DNA from: Steromphala cineraria | Taxonomy: Eukaryota > Mollusca > Gastropoda > Trochida > Trochidae | DNA: 64,000 nucleotides | Assembly (NCBI GenBank): GCA_916613615.1 | Contig: OU744730.1 | Location: 25,367,406-25,431,405, forward strand | Direction: 5' to 3' | Part shown: positions 46,851 to 58,671 of the stretch, piece after piece | Layout of the letters: each line of letters begins with the position of its first letter | Numbering within the stretch: the stretch's first letter is position 1 | Position numbers and translations under genes: made by a program | Notes under the pieces: model-generated | What the model saw: the letters and a program-made list of their open reading frames with translations, nothing else | Told to the model about the DNA's origin: nothing | Databases searched by the model: none

Positions 46851-48122
46851 AAATAATAAAAAGGAAGACACGGATGAATAATTTTTTTTATACTTTTCGA
46901 TACTCACATTTATAATTTCTATTAATATCTTATGTCACTTGAATAATTAAGTACAAACTGACAGTGAAATTTTGAAAACTTTAAAAAAAATGTGTTTGAA
47001 GCGCACGTAAATTTTCTTTAAAACGATTTGGACCCTTATATTATCGTGGTTAACTCATTTAAGTCTCCAATGCCTACAAAGAATATTTATAAATATTTGC
47101 AAAGCACATCGTAGATGAATAAACTAAATATTGAGGCATCTAAAAAAAACATTGTTTCAAATGTTCAGTAATATTTTCTCACATTTTCAGTGATCTGAAA
47201 TATTGAGTATCAATTCATTTATGAAATATTAACTGCATGTGCAATTAATAAAAAAAACGATCCTGTCTTCACAAAATATTGTCCGAGAGTTTTTTATATT
47301 TTGTATGTGAATAGTTTGATAGATAACAAACAGAAATGTATGAAAGCAGTAAAGGGCAGAAGCGTAGAATCGCGTATATAAGCAGTATAGGGTTAAAGAC
47401 AATAGGTGACAGCCCCTTATAGACACACTTTGTTCTCAATGTTATCAATTTGATCAAGAGGTAATACTGCATGACTTATAATTGCTTAAAGCAATTATAA
47501 TGGCATATACATTATGGTGACAAAAGAAAGGTTGAAACTAATAATTTGGATTGAAAACAGAGCAATGTACTTCTTGCATAGATCTGCTGATTATTAGCCT
47601 GTGCTACAATGAATAAAATTGTAAAATATTGTCTCTCAGGGTTTGACGTAATCCACCAGGGATATCCTGAACAGTCTGAACACACACAAGTTTGTTGCAT
47701 GTTTTTGAGGTTAGCTCATCTAACCAATCGCAAGAATGACGGCAAAGGGTTTCAATATTATGCTAGGGGCAGGTTACTTCAGAGTAACTGTGTTCCATCC
47801 CTTATGCATGATCGCCACTAAACGCTATTTAAAAATGACTGTGATTGGATTTCTAAAGACTGGGTTACAGTCAAAACGGTTAACTGCCTGTAGGTTGGCT
47901 GCATTCAGAGGGTGACGGAGAGGATATTCCAGCTTGATAATCTATTTTGAGAGAGACAATATTTTTTACAATTTTATTATTTTTATCCCTTAGAGCAGAT
48001 CATATATACTGGTATATCATGTTGATGACCATGTATTTGGTGTTTTATGAAAAACTGTTCCTGTATCGTCAGCTTTGGGAATTTGTGAACAAAATAATGA
48101 TCCATAATCCATTATTTTTCAG
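46851..48122. other. region between BANP and MTG2 first coding exon
   Basis: Holds the presumed MTG2 promoter and untranslated first exon, which I cannot place. The plus-strand frames here are short and have no domain content. Confidence 0.35.
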
Positions 48123-48247
48123 AAAATCTTCAAGACATGACACTGATATTTCCAAGAGCAATTCATCAACTGATAAAACTCTGTCAATCAAGGGCTTTTG
48201 CTGCTAAACCACTCAGTCCAACCAAACAGAAAGGAAAACTAACAAAA
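48123..48247 (+). CDS. MTG2: MTG2 coding exon 1 (targeting peptide)
   Basis: The acceptor TTTTTCAG ends at 48122; 14 untranslated bases precede the ATG at 48137. The exon encodes 37 residues with five Lys, three Arg and no Asp/Glu. The donor is AAA/GTAAGT. The start was chosen because it is the only in-frame ATG before the Obg fold and gives a plausible presequence. Confidence 0.82.
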
Positions 48248-51200
48248 GTAAGTAATTAAGACACGTTAGCATGTCCTTTATGTGGCCTGCGGGAGTGACT
48301 CCTTGTTTTAATCATTAACCCTTTCACCTTTTCTAAGAAACCAGGAACAAATACTATTATCCTACCTCATATAAGAATCACCCTCTTGAGGGGGGAGATA
48401 AATCATTTATACCCCGGCACATAAAAAGCATGAACAAAGCGTGCAGAATGAGCGTCTTGAAATGAACAATGTATGTAACCTCGAACACATGATCAAGCTG
48501 GTTACTTTTGATCAACCGATAAGCTTTTGAACAAACTATTGTAAAATGACTTAAAGGGGCAGTAGCACATTTTTTGACAATTTTATATTTTCAATTTTTC
48601 ACTAATAATTGGACCGTAATGCTAAATGTATTACTTTGATGGTGTCAAAAATCTCATTACACAAGTCAATCATCCATAGTGAGAGGACAAAGTATGAAGA
48701 TTCACATAAAATGCATTGGCAGCCATTTTTGTGTGAACACCTTTAATTCATTTTGTGTAAGAAAAGGAATCGCATGACTTAACTTTTCATAATAATTTTG
48801 ATTTATTACTGCTTTATTGAGTTTAGATACATTGTCTTAAGATTGGAACCATTTATTTTCATTTTCCTGACATCACCTTATATTCCCCCTAAAAACGTGC
48901 TACTACCCCTTTAAGCAGTTAACGTTTTTCTTACTCTTTATATTCATATGTGTTATGTTGAAACATTCGGTAATATACATTCGTTATACCATTCAGAGGC
49001 GGGGTGCATGGGGAGATATCACTTGGTGTTATGCAACGAGCCCAAGCTCGAGGCAGATATCTCCCCAAGTACCCCGTCTCTGAACGGTATAACTTATATT
49101 ATGAGCCTGTGTTCTAGTTTTTAAGGGTGAAAGGATTAAACATTGTCATTGAATGAGATTGAATTAGATAATCTTATCAAAAACAAACTTCTTCTGCAAG
49201 GCATAATGTGCATCAATCTTTGTCACTGGCTAACTAAAGCCTCATCACATAGAGCAATAATTCGTGGTTTAAGTGCTGTGCCTTCTTCAGCAAAAAGTTG
49301 CAATCCTGTTTATAAGGGTTTTGAAATGCCTGATAAGGTTAGCCTCGGTAGGCAAGAAAGCTGGTATTGAAAAGTTTAAGAAATGCTGCAGTCGAAGTAA
49401 ACCTAGCCTCAATAATACCCCCTTCACTCCGATATTGAGTCTAGCAAAGTCCTGTAATGGGTCGTGTCGGCCGATCTTTTGCCGACCTATGATCTTCCTA
49501 CTTTATATGTGCGAATGCAGAATATTGCAGCTTTGTAAGACGATCCCTGATTGGTTAATTTGATAGATCGGCTGACCCAACCCAGTACTGAACCTTGTAT
49601 AGAAAGTTGCTCAAAGCCTGATGGAATTGTACTATCGGTGCTGCCGAAGCGCAGACGAATCTATGTACACCTGTTATTTCAGGTCCCCATTTATACATTC
49701 TCTCCCCACAGAGGCAGATCAAGTCATGAGATGTTGATACAGCCTCTGTTATATTACGCCGAGTAGGATAGAATGGGAGATGCCTGGTTGGAGACAATCA
49801 AAGTTAGTTGTGCACTCAGCGACGCTCTTCTTAAATAATAATTTTACTACTGAATCAAGGCAAAGGCTGATATGAACCACCCTTTACATGCAAGAAGCGT
49901 TGTCATTTGATAAAGAAATTCAATTGATTGTGTTGCAATTTTTTCCGCCAAGGGAAACTGCCGGAACCCACGGATTTCGGCGTAATAGAACAGAGGGTAT
50001 ATCAACATTTCCTGACTTGATCTGCCTCTGAGTCTAGCAAAGTCCTGTAATGGGTCTCGTCAGCCGACCTTTTGCCGACCTATGATCCTCCTACTTTATA
50101 TGTGCGAATGCAGAATATTGCAGCTTGGTAAGACGATCCCTTATTGGTTAATTTGATAGATCGGCTGACGCAACCCATTACTGAATATATATATATCAAC
50201 ACAACATTTCCTGACTTGATTTGCCTCTGTGGGGAGAGAATGCATTTATACAGCTGGGTGAACTGAGTGCAATGAAGATAAAGTGCCTTGCCCAGGGATA
50301 CAACATAGAATGAGACCCAGGTCGAAACTTTGGGTGTTTCCACTGGGATTTAAACCCAGGCCTTTGGCATGAGAGGCCAGCACGCTAACCACTACACCAC
50401 TTTGCTCCAGTTATACCTATGAAGAAAGTTGATTTAAAAATGGATCTCATAATCCTAAATTTTCTTTTTTTTTCAGACTAAGCATTTTGTAGACTTCAAG
50501 AAAGTGCAGGTAGCTGGCGGTGGTGGTGGCAATGGATGCATGTCTTTCACAAAGCTGCCAAATAAGGAGTGGGCGGGGCCTGATGGAGGTAATGGCGGCA
50601 ACGGAGGACATGTTGTCTTGAAAGGTAGTATATGTTAGAATTATAACTGAGTAAACTGACTGCATGTTTTGCTTTGAAATTGAAGTTACTTTAGTTACAT
50701 GTGGAGCATATGTAATCAATGTTGGTTCATGTCTATCAATACTATTGGTTCTTTGCCTGCAAAGAGAGTACTATTTGAGAGAATCTACGCAAAGCCTAAA
50801 AAGCCAGTTTCCAAATCTTTGCTGATATCAGCGCCCCTACAGGCGATTGTTAGCAACCTCCAGTTAATTTCTGATTGGATTATTACTTTCTCTTTTAGTA
50901 AGCTAGAGAGCAAGCACAGATAATTCAAGGGTCTGCAGCAAGGCTTAGAACTGACAGTTAGGGAACTGGATTTTTTGGCTTTGCCTAGGAAGATGTAGTT
51001 CAGTATGAGTGAATTAATTGTGTCATGGTTTGAAGTAAGAAGATGAAATCATGAAAAACAACAAATTTCATATTAATCAATGACTTGGCAGTTCCAGCAG
51101 TATAACGATATCATAATTTGCCATACCACATAACTCTTACTTAAAAATAGTTGAGGCTTTTGAAACATTATATTTACCACCTTTCTCTGTAAAGCTCTGG

Positions 51201-54200
51201 ACACTCACAAAACAATCAATGCTTTGCCAATGTCTTGAAAACTTCATAACTTCAATTATTTAGTTTCATATATGTCTATCTCTAGCCAACAACAATGTCA
51301 AGTCTCTGTCTCATCTGGAGGCTCATGTTCGGGCTGAGGACGGCATCAAGGGGATGGCTAGCAACTGTCATGGCAAGAATGCAGGACATCTGTACATTGA
51401 GGTTTGTATCTCAGCGCTGGGCTAAATGGGATGCGGAGTGCTTGGTCCAAGGGTTATGAAAAACAGGAATTATGAGTTGTTAATGAAGAGGAATAATTCA
51501 AGTTTTAGTCTAGGGTTTGTGGGATGGTGTGGCGTCTGGCATCCATCTGTCGATCTATCCATTTTAACTTCTCCAGAACCACTTATAGAAATCTGAAGTC
51601 CAAGGGTTATATAAATGAAATACAGGAATTATGATTTGTTAATGAAAAAAAGGGTCCTAGTCTAGAGTTTGTGGCATGGAATTGGGTCTGGCATCCGTCT
51701 GTCCATCTATCCATTTTAACTTCTCCAGAACCACTAATAGAAATCTGAAGTCCAAGGGTTATGGAATACAGGAATTATGATTTGTTGATGAAAATGAATA
51801 ATTCAAGTGTTAGTTTAGGAGGTTCGATGAGTTTCTGGGATGGCATGGCTTCTGGCATCCTTCCGTCCATCTATCCATTTTAACATCTCCAGAACCACAA
51901 ATGGAAATCTGAAATCTTGGGATCATTTTGTCAAAATCTCCTTTTCCTTAAGGGCCTAGAAAACTAAAACTTTGTGAAGAGACTCCTTAGCTGTAAAAGA
52001 TTTAAATTTTATGATTTGGTGACCCTGTGACTCCAAATAAAGGTCAATGGAGCCACCTTTTAGAAACCTACTTTTGTCTTCTTTTCCAAAAGCCAAAAAC
52101 ATAGAAAACTAATGTCTTCTGTACAGACACCTTAACTGATGAATCTTTTTATTCTTAGATTTGATCATCCTGTTGCATTTCATTTAGTGACCCTGTGCTC
52201 ATTTGTATCATAGATAACCTGATGAGCTACAGAACAAATGACTCTCTTTTTCTCTGATTGCAGAGTAGATAATTTTTGTGTAGTGAAATATTTGTCAGGG
52301 TTGTTCAGTGTTCTTGATTGGTACTTTGTTACAAATCCATGTTGTAGCTCCAGTGCTTCAGATAATTTTTGCACCTATTGTGCATTTATTCCCTGTTTTG
52401 GTATCAATTGAGTATTCATGATTTTGATAGTGTATATCAATAAAATTGTACTCCCCTGATTTCAGACAATTGGGTATTTTATATGAGAAATGTGATTGTA
52501 CTCTCATGACTTTACATTAAGGGGTATTTCTCTGCATTTAAACATTATCTTTAAAATGTAATGATACTAATGAACCAGTTTAAAGCACTGATTATTGATA
52601 TTACGAAGAATAATTGTATCCATTTGTGACAATTCTAGTTTTGACTAAGCTAGAGTTTAAGGAATTGCTGCGTACAGTATGCAAGATAATTGATTTTTTG
52701 AGTTATAAAGAAAATGTCTGTGTATCTGTACTCTAAGTGTATAAACTATTTGGGTTTTTAAGGATTTTGTTGCGTAAAATACGCAGATACACTGCCTATC
52801 TGGAGCACTGAACTCTATTTGATAATCTAGTATTTTTACAGGTGCCCCTTGGAACAGTAGTCAAAGAGAAAGATGGGAGTGTTCTGGCAAGTCTGGAGTC
52901 ACCTGGGGAATATTTCATCGCAGCAAAAGGCGGGGCTGGTGGCCATGGAAACCAGTTCTTTCTGACCAATGAGAACAGAGCTCCAGCCTATGCAGAAAGT
53001 GGCGCTACTGGCCAGAAGAGGTCTCTCCTCCTGGAGTTGAGAACCATGGCACATGCTGGTTTGGTAAGTAAATTCTTATCTACCGTTACTTTTCATTTTT
53101 GTGATTTAAAAAATGACTTCAAGATAAGGGCTCACATGTATGAATAACAAAATATGCAGTAAGAAACTTTTGTTCAATAGGAGATCAAGGAGGTCATCAT
53201 CATGATGATATGGTGGTGATCTTAAAAACTGCCTGATATAACTGTAAGAGTTACTTCCCTTAGATAACAATTTGTATTTGAGCAGACATTTAATAGCTGA
53301 TAATCCAGCTATAAAGATGGAAACATTATCTCGTATGTAGTATATATGGTGTCTATTTCTTTTTCAAGATTGGTTTCCCCAATGCAGGCAAGTCCACCCT
53401 TCTAAGAGCAATCTCCCGGGCTCGCCCTAAGGTGGCGGCATACCCCTTCACTACCTTGAATCCTCACGTGGGTATGGTCCTGTATGATGACTTTGAACAG
53501 ATTGCAGGTGAGTGTTTGACATATTTGAGATCTTTTCTTTTGGAATCAAATCAATTATTATCCTAGATTTTAAGATCTTTTGGTTCAACGATCAATACTT
53601 GAAATCGACTATCATTGAGTAAAAGTTGAAACTTGTATAAGTGGCTCAACTCTTTGACAACTTATCTCGTTTTCAAAATTATGTTAAATAGTATTTATGT
53701 ATTTAAATTTGTCTACTTCAAACTTTAATTTCAAATAAAAAAACATCATTACTAGTGTTGTTCATTGTGTTACATTCTTTCTCTTCCTCAAACTCAAAGT
53801 CAGCATTATAAATTGAAAAACTTGATATCCCAATCTCATGATGGGTTATATGGAAGTACCGTATTCGTCCTATTAAGCGCCCCGGGCGCTTAGCTTAAAA
53901 AAATCCAAAGGGGGCGCTTATTAGGATACCCCAGAAAGGGGGGGGTGCTTATTAGGAATACGTTATAGACAAGCGAAACTAGCACTTGTCGGGTTTCTGA
54001 ACGAGAATGAAAGTAGGTCGATCGTGGAAATTCAGTGCAACTACACATTCACAGGCCCGGATAAACTAAAAACTATTGGAAAAGCAGTAGAGGTAGGCCA
54101 TTTTACGTATGAAGGGGAGGGTGGGGGGCGCTCTGTTATATGGAAAATTGTAATAGGGGGCGCTTATTAGGGAGGGGGCGCTTAATAGGACGAATACGGT

Positions 54201-54646
54201 ACGGTTTAGAAACTGTTTATAAGTCCAAGCACTAAGCAATATTAAATCAAATCAATAATCATAATCTAGTTGCAGACATTCCAGGACTCATCCGTGGAGC
54301 TCATTTGAACAAAGGGTTAGGAATCTCATTCCTTCGTCACATCCATCGGTGTACCTGTCTCCTCTATGTCCTTGACCTTTCACTGGAGCGACCTTGGACC
54401 CAGCTGTCTGACCTTCAGTTTGAACTTGAACAGTATCAGGAAGGTCTATCTAAAAGACCCTGTGCTATCGTGGCTAATAAAATAGACCTCCCTGAATCTA
54501 AGGGAAATCTTAAGGATCTTGAAGCTCATGTGGATTTACCAGTATTCCCAGTTTCTGCCCAGAATCAAATTGGGATTCAGCCTTTGTTGATACATCTGAG
54601 AGAGTTGTATGATAGACATGCAGAGAAGAGAGGAACCGGCTGGTGA
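48137..54646 (+). CDS. MTG2: Mitochondrial ribosome-associated GTPase 2 (Obg family, GTPBP5), six exons
   Basis: Obg-type GTPase that acts in the mitochondrial matrix on assembly of the large mitoribosomal subunit. Exons 48137-48247, 50477-50624, 51286-51401, 52842-53063, 53369-53507 and 54276-54646 join in frame to 368 residues (human about 406). Residues 1-37 are basic and hydroxylated with no acid ([20 protein letters not shown]), a typical mitochondrial targeting peptide. Residues about 42-199 form the Gly-rich Obg fold ([43 protein letters not shown]). The G domain shows P-loop GFPNAGKST (201-209), YPFTT (224-228), DIPG (246-249), NKID (313-316) and VSAQ (338-341), all intact. It ends at TGA 54644-54646, soon followed by AATAAA. 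An untranslated first exon is implied by the acceptor at 48121-48122. BANP starts divergently upstream. Confidence 0.96.
48555..48910. mobile_element. TTAA MITE family, full copy in MTG2 intron 1
   Basis: 356 bp between TTAA at 48551-48554 and 48911-48914, with ends as in the family. It lies inside a wider inverted pair of CCCTTTCACC motifs (48318-49140). Confidence 0.78.
48983..49092. repeat. 110-bp imperfect palindrome in MTG2 intron 1
   Basis: GTTATACCATTCAGAGGCGG GGT and ACCCCGTCTCTGAACGGTAT AAC pair, with inner GGGGAGATATC/GATATCTCCCC. Confidence 0.75.
49433..49625. repeat. AGTCTAGCAAAGTCCTG repeat, copy 1
   Basis: GAGTCTAGCAAAGTCCTGTA through CGATCCCTGATTGGTTAATT. A second copy starts at 50032 inside MITE copy E, and a longer relative is at 60836-61054. 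Confidence 0.7.
49697..50242. mobile_element. 9-bp-TSD MITE, copy E, with internal insertion
   Basis: The ends match the family; CATTTATAC lies at 49688-49696 and 50243-50251. Near 50034 the right arm is interrupted by about 150 bp of the AGTCTAGCAAAG repeat, after which about 30 bp of the arm (AACATTTCCTGACTTGAT) is repeated. It lies in MTG2 intron 1. Confidence 0.75.
50252..50410 (-). mobile_element. tRNA-derived SINE in MTG2 intron 1
   Basis: On the minus strand a tRNA-like head carries box A-like GTGTAGTGGTTAGCG (50382-50396) and box B-like GGTTTAAATCC (50346-50356), followed by a body with CCTGGGCAAGGCACTTTATC, a segment typical of metazoan SINEs. It is not a functional tRNA: there is no complete acceptor stem. 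Confidence 0.7.
50477..50624 (+). CDS. MTG2: MTG2 coding exon 2 (Obg fold)
   Basis: The acceptor is a T-tract plus CAG and the donor AAAG/GTAGTA. Encodes [20 protein letters not shown] followed by [20 protein letters not shown], the first Gly-rich helices of the Obg fold. Confidence 0.95.
51286..51401 (+). CDS. MTG2: MTG2 coding exon 3 (Obg fold)
   Basis: The acceptor is TCTCTAG and the donor GAG/GTTTGT. Encodes [20 protein letters not shown] then [17 protein letters not shown], matching the human FGRSGAVLYIRVP region. Confidence 0.92.
51490..52245 (-). mobile_element. GAGCCATT-type element, reverse orientation, in MTG2 intron 3
   Basis: Ends in AACCTGATGAGCTACAGAAC, the inverse of the family start. 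Three diverged units of about 160 bp (TTAACTTCTCCAGAACCAC at 51566, 51714, 51882) resemble the core. Confidence 0.5.
52842..53063 (+). CDS. MTG2: MTG2 coding exon 4 (end of Obg fold)
   Basis: A phase-0 exon of 74 codons starting [13 protein letters not shown], with [20 protein letters not shown] and ending [10 protein letters not shown] just before the P-loop. The donor TTG/GTAAGT is near-perfect. Confidence 0.95.
53369..53507 (+). CDS. MTG2: MTG2 coding exon 5 (P-loop and switch I)
   Basis: The acceptor TTTTCAAG is followed by [20 protein letters not shown] (G1) and [15 protein letters not shown] (switch I). The donor is GCAG/GTGAGT. The intron after it contains a 345-bp MITE. Confidence 0.96.
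53857..54201. mobile_element. MITE with ACCGTATTCGTCCTATTAAG ends, in MTG2 intron 5
   Basis: TACCGTATTCGTCCTATTAA GCGCCC and GGGCGCTTAATAGGACGAAT ACGGTA are inverted ends. GGGGGCGCTTATTAGG motifs repeat inside. Confidence 0.8.
54276..54646 (+). CDS. MTG2: MTG2 terminal coding exon (G3-G5)
   Basis: The acceptor is TTGCAG. Encodes [16 protein letters not shown] (G3 and switch II), [27 protein letters not shown] (G4) and VSAQNQIG (G5), ending RGTGW and a stop. Confidence 0.97.
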
Positions 54647-54672
54647 TATTCGAATTTGTATTCAAACTCGTA

Positions 54673-54678
54673 AATAAA
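54673..54678 (+). terminator. MTG2 polyadenylation signal
   Basis: AATAAA 26 bases after the MTG2 stop codon, within an AT-rich stretch. This is a very short 3' UTR if used. Confidence 0.55.
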
Positions 54679-55280
54679 TTCAAATTATTAAACCCCTAAC
54701 CCAGAGAACTGTTTGTGATCTGTTAGAATTTGATACACAGTGTCATCATCATCAATGTTTCATATTGACTGTGATCTGAGAAAGAACAACTAATAATTTC
54801 TGATACCTGGGTTCAAATTCAGTCCAACCAAGTTTCTCTCTGTCATGGTCTGACTGCATCCCGCATTGTCACATGTTCTGGGATTACGGCAAAAGCTTTT
54901 GGTATCTTAAGCAAGGTTAAGCTTACTCTCGAGTACCATTCATCCTGTAATCCAAACACATTGATGTGATTGGTTTGATGATTACTATGTTTTGCCTATA
55001 CTATACCGCTTACAGAACATGCAAGAAGGTGGGCTGCGTTCAGACCTTGTTGAGGAGAACTCCCCGTGGAACATGTTTGATTTCCAATACCGTCAATATT
55101 TTAAAATTTTAATTCCCTAGAATTCCTCTAGATTTCAATCAGGTTGAGCTATTATTGTAATTTCATACAGACCCTTGAAAGATAAAATGTTGTGCTATTG
55201 ACATACATTACACAGAACATTAAATAAACAAAAGTTAAGAAATCCACTATGAAAGAGATTGTGTCAAGGGTCCTATCAAT

Positions 55281-55375
55281 CAATCTCAATAAATTAAGAT
55301 CTACTTTGCTCCACTACGCTACGAAGATTATAGCTAACGTAGTGGAGTAAGATAGATCTTAATTTATTGAGATTG
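55281..55375. repeat. 95-bp palindrome downstream of MTG2
   Basis: CAATCTCAATAAATTAAGAT CTA and its inverse, with inner CTCCACTACG/CGTAGTGGAG, form a long near-perfect stem. Confidence 0.8.
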
Positions 55376-56454
55376 ATGACTATTGAAGAGAAATAAAAGA
55401 TTTTGTCATAACACCTGATTTGGTAATGGTTTGGGCCAAAAATAGCATATGTTCTTACTGGTTTCTTATCACACTCAGACACATTTTATTCCAAAAATTT
55501 TAATATAATTAAAATGGAAGTTCCAAATTATCTTTTGTGAGTAAAATATCGATTAGATTGGTCTTAAAAGCATTCATGAAACATAACACAATATAGATGG
55601 AATGGTTTATTGCAATCTTTGTAAACTCAATAAACTTCTATAAATGCGGATCAGCAGATATGTACAGTGTAATACATAGATCTATGTATATATGTTTATC
55701 TAAAAACATCAGTTATATACTTTTGCATATATACCAGAACCCCAAGGCACTGATCAAAGCATTTCTGTGTAAAAATGTTTTTTAAGTTTTAAAAAGCATA
55801 ATATTTATAACATTATCATGATATCGCACAAAATAATTATATATGAAGAAAAATCTTTCAGATCTTATACATTATACTTTTGACCATTTTACACATTATT
55901 AACATACACATATGATAAATGAGTGATTTTACAGAATTGTGAAAATATATTCAAGACAATTTAACAAAGAAAGAAATTTCAGCAGAGTTACACATTTTAT
56001 ATAAATGTTATATACTCCTCACAAAAAGTTAAGCAACGTGAGATTTGAAGCACAAGCATTTTGTTCATTTTTTCTCAAGTTTAAGGATGTTTGTGTTCAT
56101 CCGATGTCATCAATTATCTGTAGAGTTATCCTAAAAAATTCTCTTCCTACATTATTTTTCGTTGCATGACGTCCTTGAATGATGAACATATTTTTCTGAA
56201 AATTTTTCTTGTTGCTTATTTTTGTGCGAGGAGTATAAGTTGTTACATGAACAAGTATGATAGTTTTATCATCTTAGAGAAAAGAAAGGAAATTTAAAAA
56301 GGTCTCATGAACTTAGATCAATTCTGTGACACTTAATCGTTGATATACTTAGCTGAACAAAATCTTGATATTCTCTTAGCATTTTTGAATTGTCTACCCT
56401 TGAATGTGACACTTTTTAATTTCTTGACATACCCAACCAAAGTCCAGATTGAGA

Positions 56455-57757
56455 ACTAGATTAGCGTTTGCGGGATACCGCAAAAGCAGAGCAGCCCCGG
56501 AACTTTGGGTTTCGCCTTACCCTGTTCCGCCTTTTACAGGCCTCACCAAATTGGGAATTTTCTCGTGACCTTGACCTTTGACACTCAAGGTCACGAATTC
56601 AATGAACACATTTCATTGAGTATAACATTATTGTGATGAAATAAAGTGTTAAAAATTAAATTAATCCATTTTCTCCATATATGTTGACCTTGCTGTGACC
56701 TTGACCTTCGACAGTTCGTACCCAAAACTTTTTTAAAATGTTGTACTTCTCAAGAGATAATATATACAAAATCTAAACTTCATAGCACAAAAACTTTTCA
56801 AGTTATTGTGTTTACAAGGAATTGCAATAACTCATATCTCATGACCTTGACCGTTGACCTTCAAGGTCACACAATAATTGAACACTTTTTATTGAGTATA
56901 ACAATCATGTATTGATTAAAAGTGATCATAGTTAAAATTAAGCATTTTCGCTAAACCATGCTTAAGTCATGACCTTGCTGTGACCTTGACCTTTGTCAGA
57001 TTGTAGCCAAAACCTTTTCAAAATATTTTACTTTTCCAAGGATGATATATACCAAGTTAGAGCTTCATAGCACAAAAACTTTTCAAGTTACCGTGTTTAC
57101 AAAGAATTTTGTGGTGATTTTATAACTTGTGACCTTGACCTTTGAACTTGAAAGTGAACATGTCATAATGATTCCCTGGAAGTATTAACATTTAGACATG
57201 TTCATGAGTTCTGAAAAGCTAAATGGGATAAAGTTATACCCCAATTTAGTGCATTTTGTAATAACTCATATCTCATGACCTTGACCTTTGACCTTCAAGG
57301 TCACACAATCATTGAACACTTTTCATTGAGTATAACAATCATGTATTGATTAAAAGTGTTCATAGTTAAAATAAAGCATTTTCGCTAAAACATGCTTACG
57401 TCATGACCTTGCTGTGACCTTGACCTTTGACGGATTGTAGCCAAAACCTTTTCAAAATTTTTTACTTCTCCAAGGATGATATATACCAAGTTAGAGCTTC
57501 ATAGCACAAAAACTTTTCAAGTTATCGCGTTTACAAGGAATTCTTAGAGTGAATACATAGCTCGTGACCTTGACCTTTGACCTTGAAAGTGAACGTGTCA
57601 AAATCGTTCCCCCGAGGTATGAGTAGTAAGGTATGAATAAGAGTTCTGGAAAGCTTAGGGGAAAAAAGTTATAGCTAGTAGTACGAGTGCGGCGGCGGCG
57701 GCAATGGAAACTTCACAAAAACTGATAGCAGCCCCGTCCTTAGACGGGGCTGCTAAT
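56455..57757. repeat. TGACCTTGACCTTTGACC-rich repeat array
   Basis: Blocks containing TGACCTTGACCTTTGACCTT recur at about 56566, 56843, 57276 and 57564, with CTTGCTGTGACCTTGACC at 56690, 56970 and 57407. The last two cycles are about 435 bp apart. It ends in a GC-rich hairpin, TAGCAGCCCCGTC/GACGGGGCTGCTA (57725-57755). Confidence 0.8.
57725..57755. repeat. 31-bp GC-rich hairpin
   Basis: A perfect 13-bp stem with a short CTTA loop, in very AT-rich surroundings, at the end of the AGGTCA-rich repeat. A matching GCAGCCCCG occurs near the other end (56489). Confidence 0.8.
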
Positions 57758-58064
57758 AACCCAAAAGTCATGGGGGTTTGTTACAAAGTCCTTGTAGCTA
57801 TTTTGGCTGAATTTTGTCTTAAAATAGAAACGATATAAATAAACAAATAAATAACAATCAGCATTCATGTATTTCTAACTGAAATCTAAGGAATTCATTT
57901 TAACTAGACAATGCTACTTTATACAATTAAAGGTTGTATTCTTTAAAAAATCATTTTTTGAGGTTCACAAAATAAATGTCATCATAAATGATACCAATTG
58001 CAAAAATGGCTTAAATTAAAACTAGTAGAATAAAATGAATGTAATTCTTGTACATGTTATATTA

Positions 58065-58065
<1 letters not shown>

Positions 58066-58095
<30 letters not shown>
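58066..58095. repeat. (TA)n microsatellite
   Basis: A run of alternating T and A near 58070-58094. Confidence 0.85.
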
Positions 58096-58220
58096 CCAGT
58101 ATTTGGTTATTAAGGGCTTGATATTTTGTTCATATATTTTTGTTTTTGTAGGATCATAAGTTGAATGTCAAGCTTCGGTATTAAAAAAACGTTATATCGT
58201 CAGTGTTGTTATGAGTAAAT

Positions 58221-58671
58221 CACAGGAACCTGATATCTTAAATAAAATGTAGCTAAATAAGACCTGCCTAAGGCCTAGAAAAAATAGTAATTTGTTTCTG
58301 ATTTCTGCCCGCATCAGTTTTCAAACCCCCGCATCAAGCCTTTTTTTCAAGATGTTGACAAGGGGAAAAATGGAAATTTAGTCCCGTGGTCTAAACAAAT
58401 ATTTGAAACGCAGGCTCTTAAAGTGTTTCTCGTTTCTGTCCATGAGTGCCTTCAAAGACGCAGTAAAAAAGATATTCAAAGGTTATATTTCTTTCTTTTT
58501 TTTTAAAGTTCAATAATAAAAAAAATTGGAGAAAAAAAAATCTGCGTCAGCGCATCATTTTTGTCTGAATGTAAAGAGCAGAAACATTTTTTTATTTTTT
58601 TTTGGGCCTAATAGGGGATATGTCTTTTTTACCTACCAGTACATTTTATTACTATATGAGGTTCCTGTGGA
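58221..58671. mobile_element. palindromic MITE (CACAGGAACC family), third, expanded copy
   Basis: CACAGGAACCTGATATCTTAA at the left and TATATGAGGTTCCTGTGG at the right, with a long T/A-rich interior not present in the 156-bp copy. Confidence 0.6.

Noticed and set aside
50330..50410. Functional tRNA gene on the minus strand
   Set aside because: Box A and B-like words are present but no complete cloverleaf or acceptor stem can be drawn, and a SINE body follows.
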